Assembly (NCBI GenBank): GCA_002212725.1
Contig: MTCR01000095.1
Span: forward strand, 1 to 45,399
DNA length: 45,399 bases
Origin: Sphingobacteriales bacterium TSM_CSM
GTDB taxonomy: Bacteria > Bacteroidota > Bacteroidia > Chitinophagales > UBA2359
Reading direction: 5' to 3'
Shown: in pieces, positions 34,339 to 44,100 of the stretch
How positions within the stretch are numbered: position 1 is the stretch's first letter
Layout of the letters: each line of letters opens with the position of its first letter
Notes under the pieces: generated by a model
Database searches by the model: none
Seen by the model: only the letters and a program-made list of their open reading frames with translations
Told to the model about the DNA's origin: nothing
Translations under genes and position numbers: made by a program

Positions 34339-34504
34339 CTTAGCGGTTATATGTTTTGCCGCAAGGTTCGCAAAGGTTGCGCAAGGTTCGCAATTTGTTA
34401 TAAAAGATTGCTGATGCGAGGAGTTGTTTTTGGTTAAAAATCATGGCGTTCTTAGCGGTTATATGTTTTACCGCAAGGTTCGCAATTTGTTATAAAAGAT
34501 TGCT
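34339..34504. repeat. Direct repeats in the argH-FkbM gap
   Basis: Two direct copies begin CTTAGCGGTTATATGTTTT: 74 bp at 34339-34412 and 54 bp at 34451-34504. They match throughout except for one base and a 20-bp insertion in the first, which repeats the CGCAAGGTT-type unit. The second ends 22 bp before the stop codon of the FkbM gene. The rest of the 340-bp gap shows only the argH promoter. Confidence 0.8.
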
Positions 34505-34525
34505 CCGGCAGCTACAGAACACTTT

Positions 34526-35440
34526 TTAACCGGCCATAAAAACAAGGTTATCAGACTCTAAATTGTTTGAAATGAGGTAGTCATCAATGTTGTTCTGCGG
34601 TACCGGGTTGCCGTTGTTATCTATAACAAAACATTGGTAGCCCCATTGTTGAAGTTGTTTATACGCCTCACGATGTGGCCGGTTGTTGCGCCCGGGTTCT
34701 ACATATTCCATTATTATTATGGGTTTACCGGTATCTTTGGTAAGAATAAGTTGTGCGCCTTTAATTACTTCATTTTCATAACCCTCGGCATCAATTTTTA
34801 TGAAATCGGGGCTTATTTTTTCTGATTTGCAAAAGTCATCAACAGATATGGCTTCAACTGTATGCAAAACAGGCGTGCTGTTTTTAAACCAGGCTTCGTG
34901 TTCAAACTGCGCGGCATTAAATGTGTTGTATTCTGAGTGCAGGTTGTCAAATTCATAAAACTCAAGCAACATACTTTTGCTTGTTATGGCCTTGTTAAAA
35001 ATTTGTATTGTTTGCTTTTCGGCGGTATTACTCTGTAAAATAGCAAAGGTATTGCCCGAAGGTTCAAAGGCATAAACCTTTCCGGTTGTTATAATTTCAT
35101 TGGCAAGGAGGGTAAAAAAGCCGTAATGCGCGCCAATATCCAGGAATACGGCGCTTTCGGTCAAGTGTTTAATGAGGTATTTTGTAAGTCTTATTTCCGA
35201 TATATGCGATTTTCCGCCTGTTAAGTAAATATCGGTAGCAGCGGGCAAGGCAACCTGCATGGTTTTTCCGTAAAACAATGTTGCTTTTACCAGAATTTCT
35301 TTCTTAAAAAGCCGGTATGCGGTTAACCTGTATAGTATTGCAAAAATATATTTAGCCGGGTTATGCAGCATTCGGGCTGCTTTGCTCATTGAAGCAATTT
35401 TCTCAACCAGCGTTACTTGTGACAGTAGTTTATCTTTCAT
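34526..35440 (-). CDS. FkbM-family methyltransferase
   Basis: A SAM-dependent methyltransferase of the FkbM type. I start at 35440 (304 residues); an upstream methionine at 35581 would add a Pro/Arg/Cys-containing tail unlike the family. The SAM motif is AVFLDIGAHYGFFTLLANEI (about 108-127). The acidic loop is VYAFEPSGN, and the family signature PDFIKIDAEGYENEVIKGA lies at about 215-233. FkbM proteins methylate sugar hydroxyls or related groups, often in surface polysaccharide clusters. It lies at the downstream end of the ligase/Wzz/flippase set here. Confidence 0.9.
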   Translation of the reverse strand: MKDKLLSQVTLVEKIASMSKAARMLHNPAKYIFAILYRLTAYRLFKKEILVKATLFYGKTMQVALPAATDIYLTGGKSHISEIRLTKYLIKHLTESAVFLDIGAHYGFFTLLANEIITTGKVYAFEPSGNTFAILQSNTAEKQTIQIFNKAITSKSMLLEFYEFDNLHSEYNTFNAAQFEHEAWFKNSTPVLHTVEAISVDDFCKSEKISPDFIKIDAEGYENEVIKGAQLILTKDTGKPIIIMEYVEPGRNNRPHREAYKQLQQWGYQCFVIDNNGNPVPQNNIDDYLISNNLESDNLVFMAG

Positions 35441-35631
35441 TGTTTGCTGTTTAGGGGTGCTTGCGTTGCTATTGCCGGGGCAATTTTGAACAACTCCGGC
35501 CCGAAAAACAGGCACAGACCGGAGGCATGGGCATTGAATTGAGTTTCGGCGTAACCAATATGGTTGATTATAGGGCTGCAACGGGCATTTTTGGGTAAAA
35601 TACGGTTTTGACGCATTACTTAAGGGGTAAT

Positions 35632-36918
35632 TTACCCGGCCGTATGCGGGAGCGGTGTTTTTAGTTTACCCAGCCATTTGGCCACAATGGTAGCCACGGT
35701 AGCATCGCTGGTAACATTGGCCACGGTGCGGCACATATCCAGCGGGCGGTCAATGGCCAAAATGAGCGCCAACCCTGCTTCGGGTATGCCGGCTTGTGCC
35801 AGTACAATAACCAGCATTACCATACCGGCTCCGGGCACGGGCGCCGCACCAATAGATGCCAGCGTTGCCGTAAGAATAATGCCCAACTGTGTTTGCAAAG
35901 ATAATTCCATACCAAAAGCCTGCGCAATAAACACTGCGGCAACGGCCTGGTATAGACTGGTGCCGTCCATATTTACCGTAGCGCCTACGGGCAGCACAAA
36001 ACTGGCAACCTCCTCATCAACGCCCAGTTTTTCTATGGTGCGCTCTAAGTTTACCGGCAGCGCCGCCGCACTGGAGCTGGAAGAAAAAGCAATCATTTGC
36101 GTGGGGGCCATGCCGCCAAAAAACTGTTTCAAATCCATGCCGGCAAGAAAACGCACCAGCACCGGGTAAAACACAAACAACAGTATGGCAATGCCCAGCA
36201 GCACACAAATTGCATATCCTATAAGCGCCTTAAACAAATCAATACTGGGCGATTCTACCACCAGCGCCGCCAGCAGCGCAAATACACCATAGGGGGCAAA
36301 CAGCATAATTATATCAACCATTTTGAGTACAACCTCGTTAAACCCGTCAAAAAAATCTTTTACCGGCTGCGCTTTCTCTTTGGGAACCATCACCAGCGCC
36401 ACCCCAAAAAACAGCGCAAATACAATAACCTGCAACATGTTGCTGTTTTCGGTGGCAGATTTGAAAAAGTTATCGGGTACTAAATCAACCAAGGGTTGCA
36501 AAGGCCCTGCCGCTTTTTGCTTTTCGGCCAACTGAATTTTTCCCGATGCCTGTTCGCTGTATGCCGATACCAGCTCCTGCCGCGTGGATTCGCTGATGAG
36601 GAAACCCGGCCGCACCACATTTACAATAACCAACCCGATGGTAATGGCCATTACCGTGGTAAACAAAAACATGCCAAGGGCGCGGAAGCCTATTGCCGAT
36701 AATGAGGAGATGTCTTTTAAATCGGCTACACCTTTAATGAGCGAACCAATTACCAGCGGTATGGCAATGAGTTTAAGTGCATTAATAAAAATGCTGCCAA
36801 ATGGCTTTATCCAATCTACAATAAAGGGTTTAAAACCGGCGTAGGCGCCAATAGCACCAAAAACAACGCCAAAAACCATCATGAGCAAAATTTGCCAGTG
36901 CAGTGCCAGTTTACGCAT
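35632..36918 (-). CDS. Dicarboxylate/amino acid:cation symporter (DAACS/SDF family)
   Basis: A sodium- or proton-coupled symporter for C4-dicarboxylates or acidic amino acids in the inner membrane. I start at 36918 (428 residues), where MRKLALHWQ leads into the first membrane helix. Family marks: the serine-rich reentrant loop SSSSSAAALPV, the NMDGTSLYQ motif of the substrate/cation site, and GAAPVPGAGM with the late AIDRPLDMCRTVANVTSD helix, where the aspartates and the TxxR-type positions bind substrate. The cargo between glutamate, aspartate and malate/fumarate is undecided. It interrupts the polysaccharide gene order. Confidence 0.93.
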   Translation of the reverse strand: MRKLALHWQILLMMVFGVVFGAIGAYAGFKPFIVDWIKPFGSIFINALKLIAIPLVIGSLIKGVADLKDISSLSAIGFRALGMFLFTTVMAITIGLVIVNVVRPGFLISESTRQELVSAYSEQASGKIQLAEKQKAAGPLQPLVDLVPDNFFKSATENSNMLQVIVFALFFGVALVMVPKEKAQPVKDFFDGFNEVVLKMVDIIMLFAPYGVFALLAALVVESPSIDLFKALIGYAICVLLGIAILLFVFYPVLVRFLAGMDLKQFFGGMAPTQMIAFSSSSSAAALPVNLERTIEKLGVDEEVASFVLPVGATVNMDGTSLYQAVAAVFIAQAFGMELSLQTQLGIILTATLASIGAAPVPGAGMVMLVIVLAQAGIPEAGLALILAIDRPLDMCRTVANVTSDATVATIVAKWLGKLKTPLPHTAG

Positions 36919-37038
36919 AGCAAACAAGTAAATTAAACAGGGTGAAAAAATGTTGTATTTTGCTCCAATATTAGTACAAGTTAGGTTGCCTTGTATGCAA
37001 ATGAGCAAAAAAGATTTTTACCCTGCCTGTTTTGCGGG

Positions 37039-38490
37039 TTAAACTGCCTTTTTGCAAGGCAAAGCCGGGTTAAAGGTGGCAAAAGCAGCCAGAATAGCCA
37101 TGTTCATAAAAAACAGCGAGCCTATTTTGTCTGTTTCAATTAAATCGCCCATGGTAAGGTTAAACAAAATAATGGCATAAGATACCAACACAGCCATAAC
37201 AAACGGTTTTTGGGTGGTTGGCAGGTGGCGGTACAGGTTTTCGCCGGTTATGAGCACGGCCAAGCAGAGGCCAACAAAGAGCAGTAACCCAATAAAGCCC
37301 TGCTCTACTAAGGTCATAAGAAAATAATTATGCACCCCCGACCGCTCCTCGTTGTCGCTCACGTAGGTTTCAAAGTCGTCAACGGTGTAGTATTGGTAAA
37401 AGTTGTAAAAATTGCCCGGGCCAAATCCGGTAAGGGGGTGTTGCAGGCTCATTCTGAAAGCGGCAATCCACCGGTACACGCGCTCCATAGAAGATATGTC
37501 TTTACCTTCAAAGGTTGCGGTAAGGTGGTCTTCCAGATTTGCGTGGTAAATGGTAGTTTCGTAGTCGGGCGCCAGGTTCAGGTATCGGTAGTCATTGGCA
37601 TAATACACCACCATAAACATTACCCCCAGAAAAGCAACGGCGGCAATCCATTTGGTAAGCCGTTTTACAAAAATATACCTAAGCACCGGTATAAGCAGCA
37701 ACGAAAGGTAGGCCGCCCGCGTATAGGCAAAAACAATTCCGGTAAGCATTAATAAAACGACCGTTTTTACTACCAGCCGCATAATAGTGCCCTGTTTATA
37801 CCAATGCCGGGCATAAAGGGCAAAGGGTAAAAATACTACCAAAATTACGGCATAACTAACATGGTTGCGAAAAAAGGGGGTCATGGTTTTGTTTACCTCC
37901 GAAAATTCAAAGCTCAGGAGGGCATGTCGTATGGTAGTTTGAATAATTACTGCCGAAAGCGGAATGGCAATACACCAGAACAAAGCTTTAAAGTGCCGCT
38001 CTTCCCGAAGAAACAAAACGCCAAGGAAGTAAAAAACCACTACATACCACAGTTTGGCAAGAAAAAACTTGCCCGATACCAGTGCTACCTGTGCATACAG
38101 TGCCGTAACTCCAATCCACAGCACGTGCAGGCATAGCAAAACGGTTATGGGGTGGTTAAGCAGGGGGCGCGTAAGTTGCCGGGGGTTGGCCAGATAGTAA
38201 ATCAGGGCAACGCCCATTAGCAGCACTATATAGGGTTCGGTAGGCAAATCGGTGGCCAGGGTTTCGCCTATTTCATACTCCATTGAAACAGGTATGAGCA
38301 ACCACAGCAGCAGAAAGGCCTGTCTGAAATATTTTACTATAAACAACCCGAAAATAATGGTAAACGGCAAGGCATAGGCAACATAAACATCTTTAACCAA
38401 TGCCACAGTTACCGATAGCAGGGTTAATACGGCAAATAAGCCGAAAATAAGCATCGGAGAAACAGATTGCTGCAACAGGTTGTTTTTCAT
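37039..38490 (-). CDS. O-antigen ligase/Wzy-like membrane protein
   Basis: A 483-residue inner-membrane protein with about ten to twelve hydrophobic segments. One large periplasmic loop (about 310-390) contains GFGPGNFYNFYQYYT and ends in GVHNYFLMTLVEQGFIG. The 'HN..L..L.E.G' pattern is the hallmark of the O-antigen ligase/Wzy polymerase family. It would polymerise or ligate lipid-linked glycan units on the periplasmic face. WaaL and Wzy functions cannot be separated by sequence here. Spacing to the Wzz-like gene (55 bp) suggests one operon. Confidence 0.88.
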   Translation of the reverse strand: MKNNLLQQSVSPMLIFGLFAVLTLLSVTVALVKDVYVAYALPFTIIFGLFIVKYFRQAFLLLWLLIPVSMEYEIGETLATDLPTEPYIVLLMGVALIYYLANPRQLTRPLLNHPITVLLCLHVLWIGVTALYAQVALVSGKFFLAKLWYVVVFYFLGVLFLREERHFKALFWCIAIPLSAVIIQTTIRHALLSFEFSEVNKTMTPFFRNHVSYAVILVVFLPFALYARHWYKQGTIMRLVVKTVVLLMLTGIVFAYTRAAYLSLLLIPVLRYIFVKRLTKWIAAVAFLGVMFMVVYYANDYRYLNLAPDYETTIYHANLEDHLTATFEGKDISSMERVYRWIAAFRMSLQHPLTGFGPGNFYNFYQYYTVDDFETYVSDNEERSGVHNYFLMTLVEQGFIGLLLFVGLCLAVLITGENLYRHLPTTQKPFVMAVLVSYAIILFNLTMGDLIETDKIGSLFFMNMAILAAFATFNPALPCKKAV

Positions 38491-38545
38491 GGGCGGCGCC
38501 GTTTAAGGCAAAAAAATTGCCGAAATGTACCCGTCCGGGGTATTG

Positions 38546-39430
38546 TTATATTGTTTCGGGTTCATTAAAGTTAAAGTTTTTAAACTTTTCTATAAACACC
38601 GCCATCAACATCATACAGGCCAGGGTAACCAGTGTGGCGCTTGCCACAATCAGCCACCTTACGGGCTTAAACCGTTTTTCGGCAGGTGTGGCGTTTTCAA
38701 CCACATAGAGTGTGGAGTATCGCTGATTCATGACCGCCGTATGCTGCTCGTACAGGGTAAGGGCGCCGTTATACTCCTCTACCGCCCTTCTTATGATGCG
38801 CTCCATAACATGGGCGGTAACCGTATCATCGGGGTTTCTGGTAAGGGTACGTATAAGGCTGTCGCGCAGCATTTCAAGGCGTTGTTCCTTTTCATCTAAA
38901 TCTTGCTTGTAAAACTGGCCAAGTCCCGATTTTTTCTCGTTTATAAGCGTTTTATTGAGCGTATCTAAGCGCACCACAATTTCGTTGGCCATGGCGGCAG
39001 CTAAGTTGCGGTCTTTATCAACTACTTCAATTTGCACTATGCCATCGGGTGTTTTGGTAGTGGTGAAATGGTCGCGCAGTTCTTCGCTTGCCAGATAGTC
39101 TTTCATTGAGCTGGTTGTGTCAATATCGTAATGCTTAAAAAGGTTAAACTTATTAATAATATATTCTTCCAATGCCTTGGATTGGGACAGCAAAACCAAA
39201 CGACTTACTTCCGATTTTCCGCCGAACAGGTAAACCGGCGTTTCGGTAGCACCCAAATTAAATAGGTTGGAGCGGTCCATAAGGTGAGGGTTTATGGGTA
39301 TAACCGTGGCCGAAGATTTGTAATATTCGGGCAGCAATAAAGAAACCACAGCACTCAGCAGGGCTGCCGTAATACTCACTATGGCAATTGGCTTTGCCCA
39401 TTTGTATAAAATTCTAACCAGTTCTTCCAT
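38546..39430 (-). CDS. Wzz-like chain-length/polysaccharide co-polymerase protein
   Basis: A 294-residue inner-membrane protein with one helix near the N-terminus (about 14-35), a long periplasmic helical region rich in Glu/Arg/Lys, and one helix near the C-terminus (about 256-279). The N-terminal PEYYKSSATVIPINPHL segment is typical of Wzz/LPS_Wzz domains. No C-terminal tyrosine-kinase domain is present. It probably sets chain length for the neighbouring Wzy/ligase. It sits between the ligase and flippase genes in the same orientation. Confidence 0.87.
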   Translation of the reverse strand: MEELVRILYKWAKPIAIVSITAALLSAVVSLLLPEYYKSSATVIPINPHLMDRSNLFNLGATETPVYLFGGKSEVSRLVLLSQSKALEEYIINKFNLFKHYDIDTTSSMKDYLASEELRDHFTTTKTPDGIVQIEVVDKDRNLAAAMANEIVVRLDTLNKTLINEKKSGLGQFYKQDLDEKEQRLEMLRDSLIRTLTRNPDDTVTAHVMERIIRRAVEEYNGALTLYEQHTAVMNQRYSTLYVVENATPAEKRFKPVRWLIVASATLVTLACMMLMAVFIEKFKNFNFNEPETI

Positions 39431-39526
39431 GAATAATATTTTAACTAAAGCACTCTTGTTTTAAAAAGATTGGCAAAGGTACGCAAAAGAACCTTTATCT
39501 TTATGTTTTGCTTGTTTCTGCCTGCA

Positions 39527-40969
39527 TCAGGCGCTGCCTGCCTGCCATACTTTCTTAAACTGCAGCAAACCCATTGCCCGGGCAACCGGCAGGGCAGCAG
39601 CCATGGTAAGCAAAAACGAGGCATACCAAGGCAAAGGCAGGTATTTGCTGCCTGTATTGGCCAACACAACATATACCCCGGCGTATGCCACCACAGCAAT
39701 CACTGTTGCCGGCGAAACCTTTAGCCGCAGTTTTACCACCGCAGCAACAACAAACAAAATTGCTGCAAGGCTTTGCGTTATAAGCGCCGCCCACGCCGCC
39801 CCCAATGCCTTGTAATGCGGAATGAGCAGGTAGTTGAGCGCCACATTAAGCGCCACACTTAACAGCGCAATGGTATTAACATGCCAAAGGTTATGGTTGG
39901 CCGCCAACAGCGAACCAAACACATATACAGACGAAATAGCAATGAACGACAGTATTAGCCAGCCAAACACCGATGCATAATAGCCATTGGCCTCTACATA
40001 CAAAAGGTGCATGAGCTGGTTACTGTAAAAGTAGCAACAAACCGCCCCGGCGGTTGCAAGCGCATACAAAGTTTTTGCGCTGAAACTTACCAAAGGCGCC
40101 ACCGGCTCTTTTTTTATTAACATGCGCGAAAACATGGGCAGCAAAATAGTAGATAGCAATACCCCAATCATGTTTACCGCATCTAACAGGCGGTAAGCCG
40201 ATGCATAAATGCCTGCTTCATGTGCACCATCGGCCGGCAGCATTTTTTCAAGCATTACCGTATCTATGCGGTTGTACACACTCATTAACACACCGGCCAG
40301 GGCAAACGGGTAGCTTTTCCGCAAAATGCCGGCCAGGTAACGGTAATCGAGGTTAAATACCGGTTTGTGCAAATGCCTTCCGGCCACTACCAACCCTGTT
40401 ACACAAGTAAGCACATAGCCCGCCGTTTGTGCATATACAAACCACGCTACCTGCAAAGGGGCAGGCAACAAACCTCCCCACAAAATAACCGCACAAATGC
40501 CAATCATAAGCAACTTATCTAAAACAGACAGCAGGCTATCGGCTTTAAACAAGTGTAAACCCTGCAAATTTGACCTGAAATACCCAATATACGATACCAA
40601 TACCTGGTTAATACACAGCAAGAGCAGCAAATGCAACTGAAACCGGTTGTAACCAAGCGCAAAAGCCCCGGCAAAGCACAATAGCAGGTAACCAAAAGCC
40701 AGCAGCACTTTTACCGCCATAATGCCACCAAAATGCTCATTTAACCATTGCCGGTTTTGCGCTACCGCGCGGCTGTTGTAGTTGTTTACGCCAAAATCGA
40801 GCAGGGTTTGTAGCAAAAAAGAGTAGTTAAACAGCGCAAAATAAACGCCATAAGCCGCCGCCCCCACTGTATTTTGAACGGTGCGGTCAATACCAAATAT
40901 CCAAAATGGTTTAACCAACAGGTTTACCACAAAAAGCAGCGATACATTGGCTATAAAACGTTTGTTCAT
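39527..40969 (-). CDS. Polysaccharide flippase (Wzx/MVF-type)
   Basis: A 480-residue membrane protein with about 12-14 hydrophobic helices. It begins NKRFIANVSLLFVVNLLVKPFWIFGIDR, as in oligosaccharide flippases of the MATE/MOP superfamily. I start at 40969 rather than 40990, because the shorter form opens directly with the first helix. A flippase moves undecaprenyl-linked glycan repeat units across the inner membrane. It is the most upstream gene of this same-strand set, but no glycosyltransferase gene is next to it. Confidence 0.92.
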   Translation of the reverse strand: MNKRFIANVSLLFVVNLLVKPFWIFGIDRTVQNTVGAAAYGVYFALFNYSFLLQTLLDFGVNNYNSRAVAQNRQWLNEHFGGIMAVKVLLAFGYLLLCFAGAFALGYNRFQLHLLLLLCINQVLVSYIGYFRSNLQGLHLFKADSLLSVLDKLLMIGICAVILWGGLLPAPLQVAWFVYAQTAGYVLTCVTGLVVAGRHLHKPVFNLDYRYLAGILRKSYPFALAGVLMSVYNRIDTVMLEKMLPADGAHEAGIYASAYRLLDAVNMIGVLLSTILLPMFSRMLIKKEPVAPLVSFSAKTLYALATAGAVCCYFYSNQLMHLLYVEANGYYASVFGWLILSFIAISSVYVFGSLLAANHNLWHVNTIALLSVALNVALNYLLIPHYKALGAAWAALITQSLAAILFVVAAVVKLRLKVSPATVIAVVAYAGVYVVLANTGSKYLPLPWYASFLLTMAAALPVARAMGLLQFKKVWQAGSA

Positions 40970-41107
40970 TGAGGCGGTTGTAAGCAGCAAAATTAAGCAT
41001 TCTGCCGCAATTGCCGTTATGCTTTATATTATTAGTCCAAAACCACCTTGCCTGTATGTGTTTTGCTATGTTTACCTTACTGACTACTCAACCGCTTCGC
41101 GTTTAGC

Positions 41108-44100
41108 CTACCACACCTTTACCGCCACCCGTGTAAGCGGTTGCCCACACACATACAGTACATAAAAATAAATACCTTGCGGCAAACCTGCCGGCGGAGT
41201 GTGCGTAAGGTTGTATTCTCCCTCGGTTTTTAACTCGTTGGCAAGGGGCTGCGCTACTAAGTTGCCCTGGCTGTTGTACATGGCTATGCTTACCTGCGCA
41301 TTGTACGCCACGCGGTAGGTAAGCGTGGTACTGCCGCTAAACACCGTGGGGTTTACGTCAAAAGTGTTGTCTGACGGTCCGCCGGCGGTGGCGGGGTGGA
41401 TGGTCGTTATGGGAACGCTTACCGTATAAACAGTTTGGCAGTAAGGAGAATTTCCATCGGTTACAGTTACGGTATAGCTGCCGGCGCAGAGGTTGGTTCG
41501 GGTTGGGCTGTTGCACAAGGGGCAATCGCTCCAACTGTAATCGTAAGCGCCGCTGCCCCCCGTAACCAACAACGCAATTTGCCCCATGCTTTGGTCAACG
41601 CTACAGGCAACAAGGCTCGGCTGTACATCGCCGGTTACTTCCAACTCGTCGTAAACGGCGGTAACGGTAATGGGTAGGGTATATGTGTTGCCATTAAATT
41701 CTAAGTAAAAAGAAGTTGTGTTTGCGCCTAAACCGGTAAGCGTGTGGTTTCCGCTTTCATTAACTGGAAAATCTACGTCAACGGTAAAATCTACGTCGCA
41801 GTCGTAGGCGGGGGTAACGGTGACAGAAGCAGGTTGATACAGGTTGCCGTTGCAATCGTAAAGGGCAGTTGGCTCTTGCGGGGAGTAAACAAAACTTGGG
41901 GTGAGGCATATTTCAGGAATAAACGTTACCACATGACGAGTTGGACCTTTTTTGCTGTCATAAAAATAAATTTCAACAGAATTATACGGATGGTCCGGAA
42001 TAATGCAAAACTCGCCCGATGCTGCTTCTGTAACACTGCCGGTTGAAAAAATGGTGGTAGGCGGTTCTCTGTTTAACCACCCATACGAAATAAAAGCCTG
42101 AATGGGGTAATCGCCGTCGGGATCGACAGCCTCGTAAAAAATACAGATTTCCTGTGTAAAATCGTAAACCGAAATCACCGAAGACATAGTAATAACAGGG
42201 AGGTTATTAACTTCGCCGGTTACATCGCAAAGCGGCATAAAACTGCCCTGAGCTATGCAACCAAAATTATCTGCGGCGTAATAATAAATGTACTCTCCTG
42301 CCTGATAATTGGGAAAATAAATGGTAAAATTATCAGAACCAGATATATTAGAACCATATACGGTAGTCCAATCTGCGCCGTTGTAAGTTAGGTATATGCG
42401 GTCTATGTCAGAACTGGTGTCATACAAAAAATTAAGGTATGTACCTTCTCCGGTTCCATCCGGCTCGCAAATACTGAGTTCTGCATATATATTAAGGCTA
42501 AACTGGCAGCCGGTATTGGTAGTACATTCGGCAGCAGGAGTGGCGCTAAGCGCAGTAGAGCAACCATAGCCGTTTGTTACCGTAATATCATAGTCTTGTA
42601 AAAGCGGAATGGTATAAAAACTGTTGCCTCCGTTGTAAGGCGCAAAATATCTGCCCCAACCGGCAATATCGTAGGTATAGGGTCCGTTATTGCCGCTTAC
42701 GTCTTCAATATACAACTGATAAACATTGTCTATAAAACCATTGCACACATAATAAAATTCAATATCTGAAGGATTGAAACCGGAGCAGGCGGTATCCCAT
42801 TGGTAACCCGATGTTTCATTGCAACCCGTAGGGAAGGGTGCGGTTATATCGCTGCTTGCCATATCAGGATATATGCCCACTGCCCGCCATGCGTTATACA
42901 CAGAACGAATTTCATTGCAGTTATAGCCTTTTTCAATAGCCGAGTTGAGGGTGTGGTAGGCGATTTCGCTAAACTTGTCAACATTGACAAGCCTTTCTTT
43001 GTACACATTAAAAACTAATTGAACTGCTTTATCTATGGCTGTGCTAAGGTTGTTGTCAATGGCATCTACCCTTACCGACGCAGATTGTGCCGGAAAAGGG
43101 TCGGCATAGCCATCGGGGACGGCGGCTCCGGTATCGTTATTTTTTGCATCTTCATAGGGTTTTTTGTTTTGCCCGGGCGGAGTTCCGTTTGTAAGCAAAT
43201 AAAACCAATGGTTAATAATACTTGTGCGGTCATAGCGGTCGTGCGTATAATTTCCCCAATATAGATTTTGGTTATAAAAAGCAGCTTGCCCTCTTGCATA
43301 AACGCTTCCATTGGGCAGTAGCCGCACACCTGCACTATTGGGGTTGGCAAATGACCATTGAATGGTAAGCAAATCGCATACACTGTTGTGTGCATTGGTC
43401 ATACTTGCGGTTGTTTGGTATTCTATGGCAGCGCCCAATATATCGCAAAAACTCTCTACGGCCGTACCCGCAGGCTCATACACTTTCTCACGCACATCAT
43501 CAAACTTAAAACTTTGTGTATTTGCAAATAATATACTATGCGACAGTTCATGCCCAATAATACCTAAACTAATGGCGTTTAAGGCGTTGTAAACTTCCTC
43601 TGTGTACCAAAAATTTCCGGCTATTACATCATTGCCAATTTCTATGGAATAAACCGGATTGCCAAAACTGCCTGCATTGCAAGGATTAGAACCGGCTGCG
43701 GGGGCATCGCCATAATCTAAAACAAGTTCAACAGGGTATGGGGTTTGAAAAGCAAGGCTATTATAAAGATAGTCCCATGCTTGTTGAAGCGCCCAATGCG
43801 CAGTAGCATATTCGGGGTGAGGGTGTGTGCTCCAATTATTACTATAATGCGTTATGGGCGTACCCCATATGCAAGCTCCATGCCTACCACTGCCGTCATA
43901 CAAAAGTGTTTTTATGCCCGCGCCCCGGCTGTTATCGGTTAACTCGTATAAACCCGTTGTAGCATTTAATTCGGCGCAAAAGTTTTTTGCACCGTAGGTT
44001 TGCCCAAACCCCCACCAAGTGTTTACCATACAAGTTTGGGCGCAGGCATGAATAACAGGACCCCCGTATTGTATAATCGTTCCGTTATAAGCATCAACCC

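Noticed and set aside
34339..34504. Possible CRISPR array
   Set aside because: There are only two direct copies of unequal length with no regular spacers and no cas genes.
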